A stretch of DNA of 64,000 bases. Source: Tolypothrix tenuis PCC 7101 (GTDB lineage: Bacteria > Cyanobacteriota > Cyanobacteriia > Cyanobacteriales > Nostocaceae). The stretch is from positions 2,167,977 to 2,231,976 of the forward strand of contig NZ_AP018248.1 in NCBI RefSeq assembly GCF_002368295.1. Reading direction: 5' to 3'. A model generated the notes under the pieces. The model ran no database searches. It worked only from the letters and a program-made list of their open reading frames with translations, and was not told the DNA's origin. Position 1 is the first letter of the stretch, and every line of letters begins with the position of its first letter. Shown in pieces: positions 54,735-63,440 of the stretch. The position numbers and the translations under genes are program-made.

Positions 54735-54960
54735 GCAATGCAAAATTTGCTGATTCAAAATCCAACATGAAAAACCCACTATTGATAAGCCGCCTTAAGA
54801 AGGGAAAAGGTTAAAGGGAGAAGGGTAAAGGAAAATTCCTTTACCCTTTTCTCATAAAAAGGGGCTAGTACCGCCGTGAATTTAAAATGCAAGCAGGTAT
54901 ACAGCGTCAGGGTTTCTTTGTTGAAGAATGGGTGGCTTCTCTTACAAAATTTGGCGAAGA

Positions 54961-55000
54961 GAAGTTGCGTGCGCGGGTAACCCGCGTTGAGCAAACTTCG
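54961..55000. repeat. Palindromic element 'GTTGCGTGCG...CGTTGAGCAAAC', copy 1
   Basis: GAAGTTGCGTGCGCGGGTAA then CCCGCGTTGAGCAAACTTCG forms a hairpin (GCGGGTAACCCGC core, GAAGTT/AACTTC ends). The same element occurs in the opposite orientation at 63098-63140. Confidence 0.7.
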
Positions 55001-55020
55001 GGGACGGAAACCGACACCGC

Positions 55021-55122
55021 CAACGCCAGTTGTTTTAAGCCGGGGAACCCCTTCGGGTTCGGCAGTCCACTCGGCGGCATAGCCGCACGTGTGGCTGCAC
55101 TCACCGTCCAACACACTGGCTC
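55021..55122. repeat. Hairpin repeat 'GGAGCCAGTGCGTTG' family, copy 2 (opposite strand)
   Basis: On the minus strand it begins GAGCCAGTGTGTTGGACGG and ends AACAACTGGCGTTG, matching 11743 and 60295. The interior is longer (about 75 bases) and has its own hairpin GGGGAACCCC / CGAAGGGG region. Confidence 0.7.
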
Positions 55123-55314
55123 AACTTTGCTCTATTTACGCCATGTTTTACCCAGAAATGTGTAATTTATTGCATGATTTTCTAAAATAATCGGCAATAG
55201 AGACCATAAAAGAGGAATTTTCATGCCTTTATTCTGGGTTTCTACTGATGGGGACTGAGACGAAATTAACTAACATATAGCTTGATTGGGTATAAATCTT
55301 TTTATAGGTTGAGA

Positions 55315-56190
55315 ATGTTTTCTATTTATATACTGACTTATAACGAAGAATTAGATATTGCTGCTTGTATAGAATCAGCAATGTTATCCGATGACATTAT
55401 TGTTGTGGATTCATGCAGCAGCGATCGCACTTTAGAAATTGCCAATCGCTATCCAGTTCGCGTCTTTGAACACCCTTTTGAAAGTCACGGGCGACAGCGT
55501 ACTTGGATGCTAGAGTCTATTATGCCCAAGCATGAATGGGTGTATATTCTGGAAGCTGATGAACGCTTGACACCAGAACTGTTTGCAGAATGCGAACAAG
55601 CAACACAAAATCCAGACTACATTGGTTACTACGTTGCAGAACGTGTGATGTTTATGAATCGTTGGATTCGCTACAGTACCCAATATCCGCGTTATCAACT
55701 ACGTCTGTTCCGTCATGGTAAAGTGTGGTTTACAGATTACGGTCATACTGAACGTGAAGTTTGTAATGGTGCAACCAGCTTTTTAAAAGAAACCTATCCT
55801 CACTATACTTGTGGCAAAGGTTTGAGCCGTTGGATTGAGAAGCATAACCGTTATTCTACTGATGAAGCTATAGAGACATTGCATCAACTAGAACAAGGTG
55901 ATGTTAAATGGCGAGATTTGTTTTTTGGTAAGTCAGAGGTAGAAAAACGGCGCGCCTTAAAAGATTTATCTTTGCGATTACCTGCTAGACCACTGGTACG
56001 CTTCTTTTATATGTATTTTTTATTGGGCGGTTGTCTAGATGGACGCGCTGGTTTGGCTTGGTGTACATTACAGGCATTCTACGAATACCTGATTTTGCTG
56101 AAAGTCTGGGAAATGAAGCATATGCCCGTCCCTAGCTTAGAGACAAAAGTATCTGTTTCACAAACAAGTACGCCAGTTGATGTGCTGTGA
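55315..56190 (+). CDS. Family 2 glycosyltransferase (LPS-core WaaE/KdtX-like)
   Basis: The protein has 291 residues from ATG at 55315 (MFSIYILTYNEELDIAACIE). An upstream in-frame TTG adds 11 residues and is less likely. DDIIVVDSCSSDRTLEIA, EWVYILEADERL (acidic motif) and YPRYQLRLFRHGKVWFTDYGH are those of WaaE-like transferases that act on surface polysaccharides. The C-terminal FFYMYFLLGGCLDGRAGLAW may sit at the membrane. It could add to the hps-derived polymer but is separated by repeats. A perfect palindrome starts 12 bases after the stop. Confidence 0.8.
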   Translation: MFSIYILTYNEELDIAACIESAMLSDDIIVVDSCSSDRTLEIANRYPVRVFEHPFESHGRQRTWMLESIMPKHEWVYILEADERLTPELFAECEQATQNPDYIGYYVAERVMFMNRWIRYSTQYPRYQLRLFRHGKVWFTDYGHTEREVCNGATSFLKETYPHYTCGKGLSRWIEKHNRYSTDEAIETLHQLEQGDVKWRDLFFGKSEVEKRRALKDLSLRLPARPLVRFFYMYFLLGGCLDGRAGLAWCTLQAFYEYLILLKVWEMKHMPVPSLETKVSVSQTSTPVDVL

Positions 56191-56202
56191 TTTGGAGTTG
56201 AG

Positions 56203-56222
56203 AGACGCGATTAATCGCGTCT
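56203..56222. repeat. Palindromic dispersed repeat, copy 3
   Basis: Perfect AGACGCGATTAATCGCGTCT, 12 bases after the glycosyltransferase stop codon. It is the third copy of the element at 1374 and 6906. Confidence 0.85.
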
Positions 56223-56334
56223 GTACTCAAGAGTCATTTAGCTCAATACCCATGACCTCCAATACTTGTTGGTTAAGGGCAAAAGGGGAAGGGGAAAAGG
56301 GGCAAGAAAAAACCTTTAACCTTTACCCTTTCTC

Positions 56335-56376
56335 CTGCGGAGACGCTACACGTAGCTTGCTTAAGCGCAGGGGTAC
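56335..56376. repeat. 'GCGGAGACGCTACGCGTAGC' element, copy 1
   Basis: CTGCGGAGACGCTACACGTA then GCTTGCTTAAGCGCAGGGGTAC (read as two parts). The inner GCTACACGTAGC is a near-palindrome and CTGCG/CGCAG closes the outside. A second copy is at 63305-63346. It is common in Nostocales. Confidence 0.7.
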
Positions 56377-56793
56377 ACCTTTTCCCCAAACCAAATACTA
56401 AGCAGTATTGCCATTACCCCCTAATCCTCACTCCCAGCACTGGTGGGGACTCGAGTGCGCCAGTCACTAATCCCCAATCTCAGTTATGATAGATTAATAT
56501 TTTTTTATATAATTTTTTTAGAAAACTTTTTCTTTCCTGTCCAAAACATATTTAATCGAAAAAACATCTTTACAGCTATCTGCTCGTACTTTCAAAGGTA
56601 TTAGCAGCTTTTAATTAGGCGCGCTAGTCTGATGAGAACTTAAGAAACTTGTAATAATAATTTACAAGTATGATAAAGAAAAGTAACATCTTCTCAGCTA
56701 AACTAGCCGCGATAGTACTTCGTAGCGATCTACTATGCAATTAACAGAGGTTGCCAGATTTGCTTGTGGTAGCTTGTACTTCAAGTTATATCT

Positions 56794-57603
56794 ATGCGCT
56801 TAAATAAATCGGTTGGTAACAAGACCGATCGCAAAAGTTCCACTAGCCTAAGCAAGGAGAATCGGGACTTGGTAATTAATCGCCTAAAACAGGACTTAAA
56901 AAATGACCTGATTGCTGGTTTGTTGGTAGTAATTCCCCTAGCAACTACAATCTGGCTAACTATTACCATTGCAAGTTGGGTCATTAACTTTCTTACCCAA
57001 ATTCCTAAACAACTCAATCCGTTTGAGGGATTGCATCCTATACTAGTAAATATACTGAATTTGGGAGTTGGGTTAGCTGTACCACTGCTGAGTATTCTGT
57101 TAATTGGCTTAATGGCGCGCAATATTGCGGGGCGGTGGTTACTAGATTTTGGCGAACAGCTTTTACAGGCAATTCCTTTAGCGGGACAGGTATATAAAAC
57201 CCTGAAACAGCTTTTGGAAACGCTACTCAAAGATTCTCCTAGCAAATTTCGGCGTGTAATTTTGCTAGAGTATCCCCGGCGAGGAATATGGGCGATCGCT
57301 TTTGTGACGGGTATCATCAGCAATGAGATTCAAGCTCAAATGTCGCGTCCGATGTTGAGCGTATTTATCCCCACTACTCCCAACCCCACTACCGGATGGT
57401 ATGCGGTTGTTCCGGAAGATGAGGTGATAACCCTGTCCATGTCCATAGAAGATGCTTTTAAAATAGTGGTTTCTGGTGGCATTGTCGCCCCCAATACAGT
57501 GATAGCTATTTCTCAAGAGGACGTAACAGCCCTAGAAACAAAGTCACAAATGATTCCCTTGGCAGAAAATTCTCATCATTCGGAGAAAGTTACCAACAAA
57601 TAG
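56794..57603 (+). CDS. DUF502 family membrane protein
   Basis: The protein has 269 residues. LKNDLIAGLLVVIPLATTIWLTI and VGLAVPLLSILLIGLMARNI are two main membrane segments. FGEQLLQAIPLAGQVYKTLKQLLETL, LLEYPRRGIWAIAFVTG and FIPTTPNPTTGWYAVVPEDEV are the conserved family blocks. The function is unknown in bacteria; plant relatives (COV1-like) act in membrane traffic. It is followed by nusB and ftsY on the same strand, an order shared by many cyanobacteria. Confidence 0.85.
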   Translation: MRLNKSVGNKTDRKSSTSLSKENRDLVINRLKQDLKNDLIAGLLVVIPLATTIWLTITIASWVINFLTQIPKQLNPFEGLHPILVNILNLGVGLAVPLLSILLIGLMARNIAGRWLLDFGEQLLQAIPLAGQVYKTLKQLLETLLKDSPSKFRRVILLEYPRRGIWAIAFVTGIISNEIQAQMSRPMLSVFIPTTPNPTTGWYAVVPEDEVITLSMSIEDAFKIVVSGGIVAPNTVIAISQEDVTALETKSQMIPLAENSHHSEKVTNK

Positions 57604-57697
57604 ATAATATGGTTGTCTGACTATAGCAAAATCTATAGACTCCTGATTCCGTTCTCCCTACTTTTATTCAGTCTTAACTAACTCCAACTTACTTTAT

Positions 57698-58327
57698 ATG
57701 CAAGACCGTAAACCGCAGCAGCTGGCGCGTGAACTAGCGCTGTTAAGCCTCAGTCAGTTGCCTGTTAACCCGAAGAAACTCACAGAAGAACAACTTCCCA
57801 AGTTAGTATTAGCGGCAGTACGTACCCTGAGATCGGAAGTCCAAGATAATTTGGATAATGCAGCTGGTGAACTACAACGCAGTCACGATCGCATTTTAAC
57901 TAGTCAAACCCGTGCTTCTGACTTGAATACTGCGCGGACAATGTTACAAGAAGCGATCGCAGCTACCCAAACCGCGATCAATCAATTGGGTGCAGCCGTA
58001 GAGTTTCCCGAACTGATTCAACTCGCTAACCAAGATAAGAAAGTTAGCAGATACGCTATCGAAATAGTCAAGACAGTAACCGAGGAACGCAGTACTATCG
58101 ACGAACATATTGCGACTGCACTCGTAGATTGGCAAGTTACTCGCCTAGCCCAAATAGATCGAGATATTCTGAGAATTGCTGTTGCAGAAATGCTGTTTTT
58201 AGGCTTACCTGATAGTGTAGCTATCAATGAAGCTGTGGAATTAGCAAAACGCTACAGTGGAGACGATGGTCATCGGTTTATTAATGGCGTACTGCGCCGA
58301 TTCACGGAGCAGAAAAAGACTGCATAG
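57698..58327 (+). CDS. nusB: Transcription antitermination factor NusB
   Basis: The protein has 209 residues, longer than the 140-residue E. coli protein because of a central helical insert (about 45-110). RELALLSLSQLP at the N-terminus and VTRLAQIDRDILRIAVAEML, DSVAINEAVELAKRYSGDDGHRFINGVL at the C-terminus are the NusB signatures. It works with NusE in rRNA antitermination. The ATG at 57698 follows a 94-base spacer after DUF502. ftsY follows. Confidence 0.92.
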   Translation: MQDRKPQQLARELALLSLSQLPVNPKKLTEEQLPKLVLAAVRTLRSEVQDNLDNAAGELQRSHDRILTSQTRASDLNTARTMLQEAIAATQTAINQLGAAVEFPELIQLANQDKKVSRYAIEIVKTVTEERSTIDEHIATALVDWQVTRLAQIDRDILRIAVAEMLFLGLPDSVAINEAVELAKRYSGDDGHRFINGVLRRFTEQKKTA

Positions 58328-58474
58328 CGTTTTAATAGTGCTAAGTTTTGAGTTAGAGGTGAGATATGAGTAGTGGTTACTCCTGGCGGTTTTCCCACCA
58401 AGAAACAGTCAGGAATTCAATTACACTCATAACTTATAACTCTTACTTAAATTACACTAATATCACTAGCTGCA

Positions 58475-60154
58475 ATGGTTTTTAATTGGTTCCGCCGTCA
58501 ACATAACGATTCCTCTGATGTTCCCTCCCAACAACAGCAGGAAGAAACCCCTGCTGTTTTAGAACCCCAACCAGAACCAGCAGAAACGTCAACTACACCA
58601 GACACAGCGGCAGATTTATTAGCTTTTGCAAAAGCCGCTTATAAAAATATTCAGCAAAAACAGCAATCTCCAGAGGCTGAAACTGCACCTGCTGCTGAGG
58701 CTGAAGTGGAAACTGCACCAGCAGTTACAGAAACAGCAGCACCAGAATTAGATGCCACTGTCAGTGAGACAATTACTGAGGAACCTGAGGCAGTTGCAGA
58801 AACTACGCAACCCTTAGAAACTGTTGAGGAAGTATCTAGTAACGAACCAGAAACTGTAGAGACTTCTATAGAAGAAATTGCTGCAACGCCAGATGTTGCT
58901 ACCCCAGAAGAATTAACGGTGAGTGTGGTAGAAACAACAACCACCGAAGAATCTGTGACTACGCCAGAAACAGCAAAGCCAGCAGCAAACTTATCCTTCT
59001 TAGAACGGGCGGCGGCGGAACGACAAGCAAAGCAGGAAAGATTAATCGCCAGCGCGATTGAGGTAGCAGAACCGGAGATAGTACAGCCAGCGGCGATAAC
59101 ATCAACAACCCCCTCTTCCGAAACCACAGCAGAAATTCCTGGGCTGGAATTTGATGAAGGTTTTGTCTGGTCAGCAGAAATCTTAGCAGCTCAAGGTAGA
59201 CGGGCAGAAGATATTTCTCTAGAAGAAATTACTTGGTTGAAAAAGTTACGCCAAGGATTAGATAAAACCCGGCGCAATATTTTAAACCAACTGAAGGCGA
59301 TTGTTGGTCAAGGGCCGCTCAACCAAGCTGCTGTATCGGAAATTGAAGCATTACTCCTGCAAGCTGATGTGGGCGTGGAAGCGACAGATTTAATTATCAG
59401 TGCGCTACAGAAAAAATTGCGCGAAGAAGTCACACCCCCAGAACAAGCGATCGCTTATCTGAAGCAAATTATCCGGGATATGTTGGATAATCCCGTTCAG
59501 AAAAACTACAAACCCAGCTTTGCGCCAGAAAAAGACACCTTAAATATTTGGTTAATTACAGGTGTGAATGGTGCCGGTAAAACTACGACTATCGGTAAAA
59601 TTGCTCACCTCGCCCAACAATCTGGTTATAAATGCTTAATTGGTGCTGCTGATACCTTCCGGGCTGCGGCTGTAGAACAGGTGAAGGTTTGGGGTACCAG
59701 AAGCGGTGTTGAAGTAATTTCCAACCCAGGAAAAAATACAGATCCAGCCGCCGTGGTGTTTGATGCGATCGCCGCCGCCCAAGCTAGGGAAACTGAGTTA
59801 CTCCTGGTTGATACCGCAGGGCGATTGCAAAACAAGAAGAATTTAATGGATGAACTCAGTAAAATTCGCCGCATTATCGACAAAAAAGCCCCTAATGCCA
59901 AAGTCGAATCACTGCTAGTTCTCGACTCTACTTTAGGTCAAAATGGCTTACGTCAAGCTGAAGTCTTTTCCCAAGCTGCACAACTGAGTGGTGTGGTGTT
60001 AACCAAACTGGATGGTACTGCAAAAGGTGGCGTGGCGTTGGCTGTGGTGCAGCAGTTGGGTTTACCGATTCGCTTTATCGGTGCTGGGGAAGGTATTGAA
60101 GACTTACGTCCCTTTTCTAGCTATGAGTTTGTCGAAGCACTCCTGAATGGCTGA
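58475..60154 (+). CDS. ftsY: Signal recognition particle receptor FtsY
   Basis: The protein has 559 residues. An acidic Glu/Ala/Thr/Pro-rich N-terminal part (about 10-215) is low-complexity and probably aids membrane or ribosome contact. The NG GTPase follows: GVNGAGKTTTIGK (about 362), DTFRAAAVEQ, DTAGRLQNKKNLMDEL, and TKLDGTAKGG. It receives SRP-ribosome complexes at the membrane. The 24-base palindrome at 60228 lies 73 bases after the stop. The N-terminal repeats (AETAPAAEAEVETAPAVTE) are coded by slightly varied codons. Confidence 0.96.
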   Translation: MVFNWFRRQHNDSSDVPSQQQQEETPAVLEPQPEPAETSTTPDTAADLLAFAKAAYKNIQQKQQSPEAETAPAAEAEVETAPAVTETAAPELDATVSETITEEPEAVAETTQPLETVEEVSSNEPETVETSIEEIAATPDVATPEELTVSVVETTTTEESVTTPETAKPAANLSFLERAAAERQAKQERLIASAIEVAEPEIVQPAAITSTTPSSETTAEIPGLEFDEGFVWSAEILAAQGRRAEDISLEEITWLKKLRQGLDKTRRNILNQLKAIVGQGPLNQAAVSEIEALLLQADVGVEATDLIISALQKKLREEVTPPEQAIAYLKQIIRDMLDNPVQKNYKPSFAPEKDTLNIWLITGVNGAGKTTTIGKIAHLAQQSGYKCLIGAADTFRAAAVEQVKVWGTRSGVEVISNPGKNTDPAAVVFDAIAAAQARETELLLVDTAGRLQNKKNLMDELSKIRRIIDKKAPNAKVESLLVLDSTLGQNGLRQAEVFSQAAQLSGVVLTKLDGTAKGGVALAVVQQLGLPIRFIGAGEGIEDLRPFSSYEFVEALLNG

Positions 60155-60227
60155 TTGATAACATGTCATTTAGGATTTCTCTTGAAAAAATCATACAGCG
60201 TATTCCAGGTGCATGAAGTACCAGGGT

Positions 60228-60251
60228 AGGGGCACAAAATTTTGTGCCCCT
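60228..60251 (+). terminator. Perfect 24-base palindrome after ftsY
   Basis: AGGGGCACAAAA and TTTTGTGCCCCT are perfectly complementary and adjacent. It could form a long hairpin in the transcript and may terminate or stabilise ftsY mRNA. TATATA follows, not a T run. Confidence 0.5.
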
Positions 60252-60294
60252 ATATATTCAGGGCTTAAGAGACAATTTATAAAGTAAATCTTAA

Positions 60295-60396
60295 GTAGGG
60301 GAGCCACTGCGTTGCGCGGGTTTCCACGGCAGTCCGCTCAAGTCGGGAAACCCGCCCACGCGGCTGCCTCCGTGTTGTAGCAAGTGGCGTTGTGTT
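60295..60396. repeat. Hairpin repeat 'GGAGCCA(G/C)TGCGTTG' family, copy 3
   Basis: GCCACTGCGTTG pairs with CAAGTGGC, while copies 1 and 2 have GCCAGTG and CAACTGGC. The G-C pair has become C-G, a compensatory change. An inner hairpin GCGGGTTTCC/GGGAAACCCGC is also present. Confidence 0.75.
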
Positions 60397-60462
60397 ACGG
60401 CTATGAAGGCATTTGGGACACAGAGACAATGGAATTTAGCCGTAACGCACCGCCGCATGGAT

Positions 60463-60528
60463 GATGCGTTAGGCGATAGAATGTTTCTTTCGTGACAAAT
60501 CATATTGGCAACCAGCGCCTAACGCATC
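60463..60528. repeat. Inverted repeat with 13-base arms
   Basis: GATGCGTTAGGCG (60463-60475) and CGCCTAACGCATC (60516-60528) pair perfectly around 40 bases. It belongs to the GATGCGTTA repeat class found after htpG. Confidence 0.65.
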
Positions 60529-61666
60529 CTACAATAATTTTATTTTTACGTTATAGATAACCTCTAATTTTCAGTCCGAACAACTTCTCATCTAGGACAC
60601 ATAGCCTAAAAAAATTGTTTTCTCCCACATTTGTGCAACCTTTGCTAGAATTCTACTCTAATGCTGCGTTTTCAACTTCCTGATAATGAAGTTACTAGTA
60701 GCATGACGATAGTTACTTGCCGCAGAGAAAACTCTGTTACCTTTTTCAGAGGTGACAGGCTGCTATCCCTTAGGTTAGCTTCCAACCTAATTACAGCCTG
60801 ACAAGTTTTCCTGACTTTTACAGGTGCTGGAAAAAAAATTTTAGGGTATTAGGGTGTAGAGGTTTTGAAATTTTAAGATTGAAATATCCTTAAACCCTCA
60901 CCAGCAGAAAGTTTCAGGCATTTATGTGCAAAGTTAGGCTCGTTTTTAGGCAAAGTAAGTACCCAGAACCCTTTGCATAATTGCTCAGTCAACAGTACAT
61001 TGTTGTCAGCAATCAGTAGAAACTCTTAAGGGTATTATCAGTCTCTACTTTTTATGAAGTCCACAATTATTCTCTACCCAAAATTTAAAGGTGTAAAATA
61101 TGTTTATAAAAATACAAAATTCTGTCTCAGCCTTTAGGCTTAAAATTTGAGGGCTGATATTCTCAAAGGTGTGCGATCGCTGAAGAAGATTGCTTTTAGT
61201 ACTGAACTCTCAGCAGAATTTATTTACATATTTTTAACTTGGAGATGGGTGCTATTTTCATGGGTATCATTCTCCGGATAGACCCTCATACCCCCCATAC
61301 CTCAGACCCCTCAACCCTAAAAATCCAACTGGCAACGTAATATATTATTTTCGTCAAAAAGAATTTTTCTGTTGTCAGATATACTACCAAGCAATTAGCT
61401 TATGAAAAAATTACAATTTTGCTAGTATCTGCCGGAAATTGCGGAGCTTAACGTTGTAGTTTATGAAGAAAAACACATTAGTTATAATTACTCTCTTTCA
61501 CAAGAAATATAATCAGCAAATGCAATACTTAATATAATTAATGGCTTACGTCTTTCTACTCTTGCTAAAATGACAAATCTTGCCCCAATATGGTTTAGCA
61601 ATGCTCAAGCCAAAGGATTGATTCAGTAATCTAAAAGTTTGCCTTTATTAAAATGTAATAATACCT

Positions 61667-63058
61667 GTGATTGTGTCTCAACTGCCCTCTCAACCCACTG
61701 ATAGTAATAATGGTGCTACAACGGATGTCACTCCAGTTGTTGCATTGAAAGAACTCGTGGCAAGGCTGCACCGAGAACAGAACAAAATTCAGGATTTGTT
61801 AAGTTCTTTAGGATTTGCCCTCAGAAGCTTTAATAATTTGAATCAATTTTTGGAATTGATACCGCTGATGGCAACCAGAGTTACAGATGGGGATGGCAGC
61901 GCCCTATTTCTTTACAAACCAAACGGTCAAGTCAGATTAGAACAATTACACTGGCAAGACAGCGGTCAGCGTCGGAATATTCGTAAAGCTTTAGAAACAG
62001 CAACTAGTCAAATTACACTTTTACAAAATAGTGCCCCACTAGCAACCGCCACGGGAATGTTAGACGATCAGATGCATCGTTATTTGGGGCCAGATGTACA
62101 AATATTTGGCACTGCTATTTTAGTGAAGCATACAGAACGGGGATGGCTATATGTTTTAAGCCGCGACCCTGAATATAGCTGGACAGAAACTAGACAAAAG
62201 TTAGTCCGACTAGTTGCAGATCAAACTGCTGTAGCAATCGAAAACGATGAACTAGCAGTAGAACTAAGAAAGAAAGAACGTTTAGATCAAGAATTAGAAA
62301 TTGGCGCAGAAATTCAACGCCGATTGCTACCTCGCCAATGTCCTGCAATTCCTGGTGCTGCCTTAGCTGCACGTTGTAAACCTGCTAATCGTGTCGGCGG
62401 AGATTACTACGACTTTATTGCTACCAATCAAAATCAAATTAATTCCAATAATAAAAGTGGTTTAGAAACTGGTTCTTGGGGTTTGGTGATTGGGGATGTG
62501 ATGGGTAAAGGAGTTCCCGCTGGACTGATTATGACCATGATGCGAGGAATGCTGCGGGGAGAAGTATTGCATGGTAATTCTCCATCGCGGATTTTGCAAA
62601 ACTTAAATCGAGTCATGTATGCGGATTTAGAAAATTCGCACCGTTTCGTGACGCTATTTTATTCAGAATATAATCCCGAAACCCGAATTTTATCTTATAG
62701 TAATGCTGCACATAATCCGCCTTTATGGTGGCACGCAGCCACAAAAACTGTATCTCGCTTAGATACCTTGGGAATGCTGATTGGTTTAGATGCCAATAGC
62801 CAATATGAAGATGCCCAGGCACAACTAGAACCTGGGGATACGATTATTTACTATACAGATGGCTTAACAGATGCCGCCGCCGCTGGAGGCGATCGCTTTG
62901 ATGAAGAAAACTTCGTTGCTTCCTTCAGCGCTGCTTGCCGATATTGCGATGGGCCAGAAGAAATAGTTGATTATTTATTCGACCAAGTTCAACAATTCAT
63001 CGGTGATGAAAAACAAAATACCGATGACATGACTTTGGTTGTTTTACAAATAGAATAG
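61667..63058 (+). CDS. PP2C-type serine phosphatase with GAF domain (RsbU/SpoIIE-like)
   Basis: The protein has 463 residues and starts with GTG at 61667; GTG at 61673 is also possible. An N-terminal helix (EQNKIQDLLSSLGFALRS) leads to a GAF-like domain (about 45-195). The phosphatase domain has EIGAEIQRRLLP, NRVGGDYYDF, VIGDVMGKGVPAGL, GDTIIYYTDGLTDA and DDMTLVVL, with the Asp residues for metal binding. Such proteins dephosphorylate anti-anti-sigma factors; no such partner is adjacent. It lies 1.5 kb downstream of ftsY. Confidence 0.88.
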   Translation: MIVSQLPSQPTDSNNGATTDVTPVVALKELVARLHREQNKIQDLLSSLGFALRSFNNLNQFLELIPLMATRVTDGDGSALFLYKPNGQVRLEQLHWQDSGQRRNIRKALETATSQITLLQNSAPLATATGMLDDQMHRYLGPDVQIFGTAILVKHTERGWLYVLSRDPEYSWTETRQKLVRLVADQTAVAIENDELAVELRKKERLDQELEIGAEIQRRLLPRQCPAIPGAALAARCKPANRVGGDYYDFIATNQNQINSNNKSGLETGSWGLVIGDVMGKGVPAGLIMTMMRGMLRGEVLHGNSPSRILQNLNRVMYADLENSHRFVTLFYSEYNPETRILSYSNAAHNPPLWWHAATKTVSRLDTLGMLIGLDANSQYEDAQAQLEPGDTIIYYTDGLTDAAAAGGDRFDEENFVASFSAACRYCDGPEEIVDYLFDQVQQFIGDEKQNTDDMTLVVLQIE

Positions 63059-63097
63059 TCAACCCCGTTAAGGAATTCAAAATTCAAAATTCGTCTT

Positions 63098-63140
63098 GAA
63101 AAGTTTGCTCAACGGGGGAACCCCCGCACGCAACTTTTCG
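63098..63140. repeat. Palindromic element 'GTTTGCTCAACG...CGCACGCAACTT', copy 2 (opposite orientation)
   Basis: GAAAAGTTTGCTCAACGGGG then GAACCCCCGCACGCAACTTTTC. It is the reverse complement of the element at 54961-55000 with a GGGG/CCCC core in place of GCGGG. Confidence 0.7.
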
Positions 63141-63304
63141 TAAAATTCAAAATTGAAGATACCAATGCGTAATTCTTCATACACTACCATGTTTTGTATT
63201 CATAGGCAAAAGCTTACCTTGGCAAGCATTGTCAGAAGTAAACCTATGTAATTATACTTGATTTAGCTTGAATTTATGTCTTTATTTGATACTTTATTCT
63301 TCTC

Positions 63305-63346
63305 CAGCGGAGACGCTATGCGTAGCTTGCCTCCCCGCAGGGGTAC
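63305..63346. repeat. 'GCGGAGACGCTATGCGTAGC' element, copy 2
   Basis: CAGCGGAGACGCTATGCGTA then GCTTGCCTCCCCGCAGGGGTAC. It is the same element as at 56335-56376 with a few changes. Confidence 0.7.
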
Positions 63347-63440
63347 ATACTTTAGTCCTTCAATTTAGGCATTCAGGCCAGATTTTGGCACAACCAAGCA
63401 TGAAAATCTGTGTTTCCAATGCCCCATACCCATTTTCAAG

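Larger units (their letters stand above)
54735..55314. other. Repeat-filled region after the HpsJ-like gene
   Basis: The stretch includes a GAAGGGAAAAGGTTAAAGGG-type array whose complement returns (TTCCTTTACCCTTTTC) at 54835-54851, and two distinct palindromic elements at 54961-55000 and 55021-55122. Frames up to 111 codons occur on both strands because the elements lack stops; they are not genes. Confidence 0.6.
56191..56793. other. Repeat-containing region upstream of the DUF502 gene
   Basis: The 603 bases hold the palindrome at 56203, G-rich tandem units near 56278-56305, the element at 56335-56376 and C-rich tandem units to 56480. The last 250 bases are AT-rich and likely carry the promoter of the DUF502-nusB-ftsY group. 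Confidence 0.55.
60155..61666. other. 1.5-kb intergenic region after ftsY with several repeats
   Basis: The 60228-60251 palindrome, the hairpin family copy at 60295-60396 and the GATGCGTTA inverted repeat at 60463-60528 fill the first 380 bases. From about 60540 to 61666 I see no gene or clear repeat; a HIP1 site is at 61176. The last 100 bases should hold the promoter for the phosphatase gene. Confidence 0.55.
63059..63440. other. Repeat-containing spacer between PP2C and DUF3611 genes
   Basis: The 382 bases include AATTCAAAATTC units (63073-63095), the palindromic element at 63098-63140 and the element at 63305-63346. No gene is seen. Confidence 0.55.

Noticed and set aside
54779..55165. 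Open frames of 69-111 codons on both strands
   Set aside because: They are formed by two palindromic repeat elements and flanking tandem repeats; the encoded sequences show no family features and mirror each other on the two strands.
58651..59127. 158-codon frame antisense to the acidic part of ftsY
   Set aside because: A long antisense frame arises from the Glu/Ala/Thr/Pro-rich low-complexity coding region of FtsY. It is a shadow.
60291..60503. 70-codon minus-strand frame after ftsY
   Set aside because: It is composed of two repeat elements (60295-60396 and 60463-60528).
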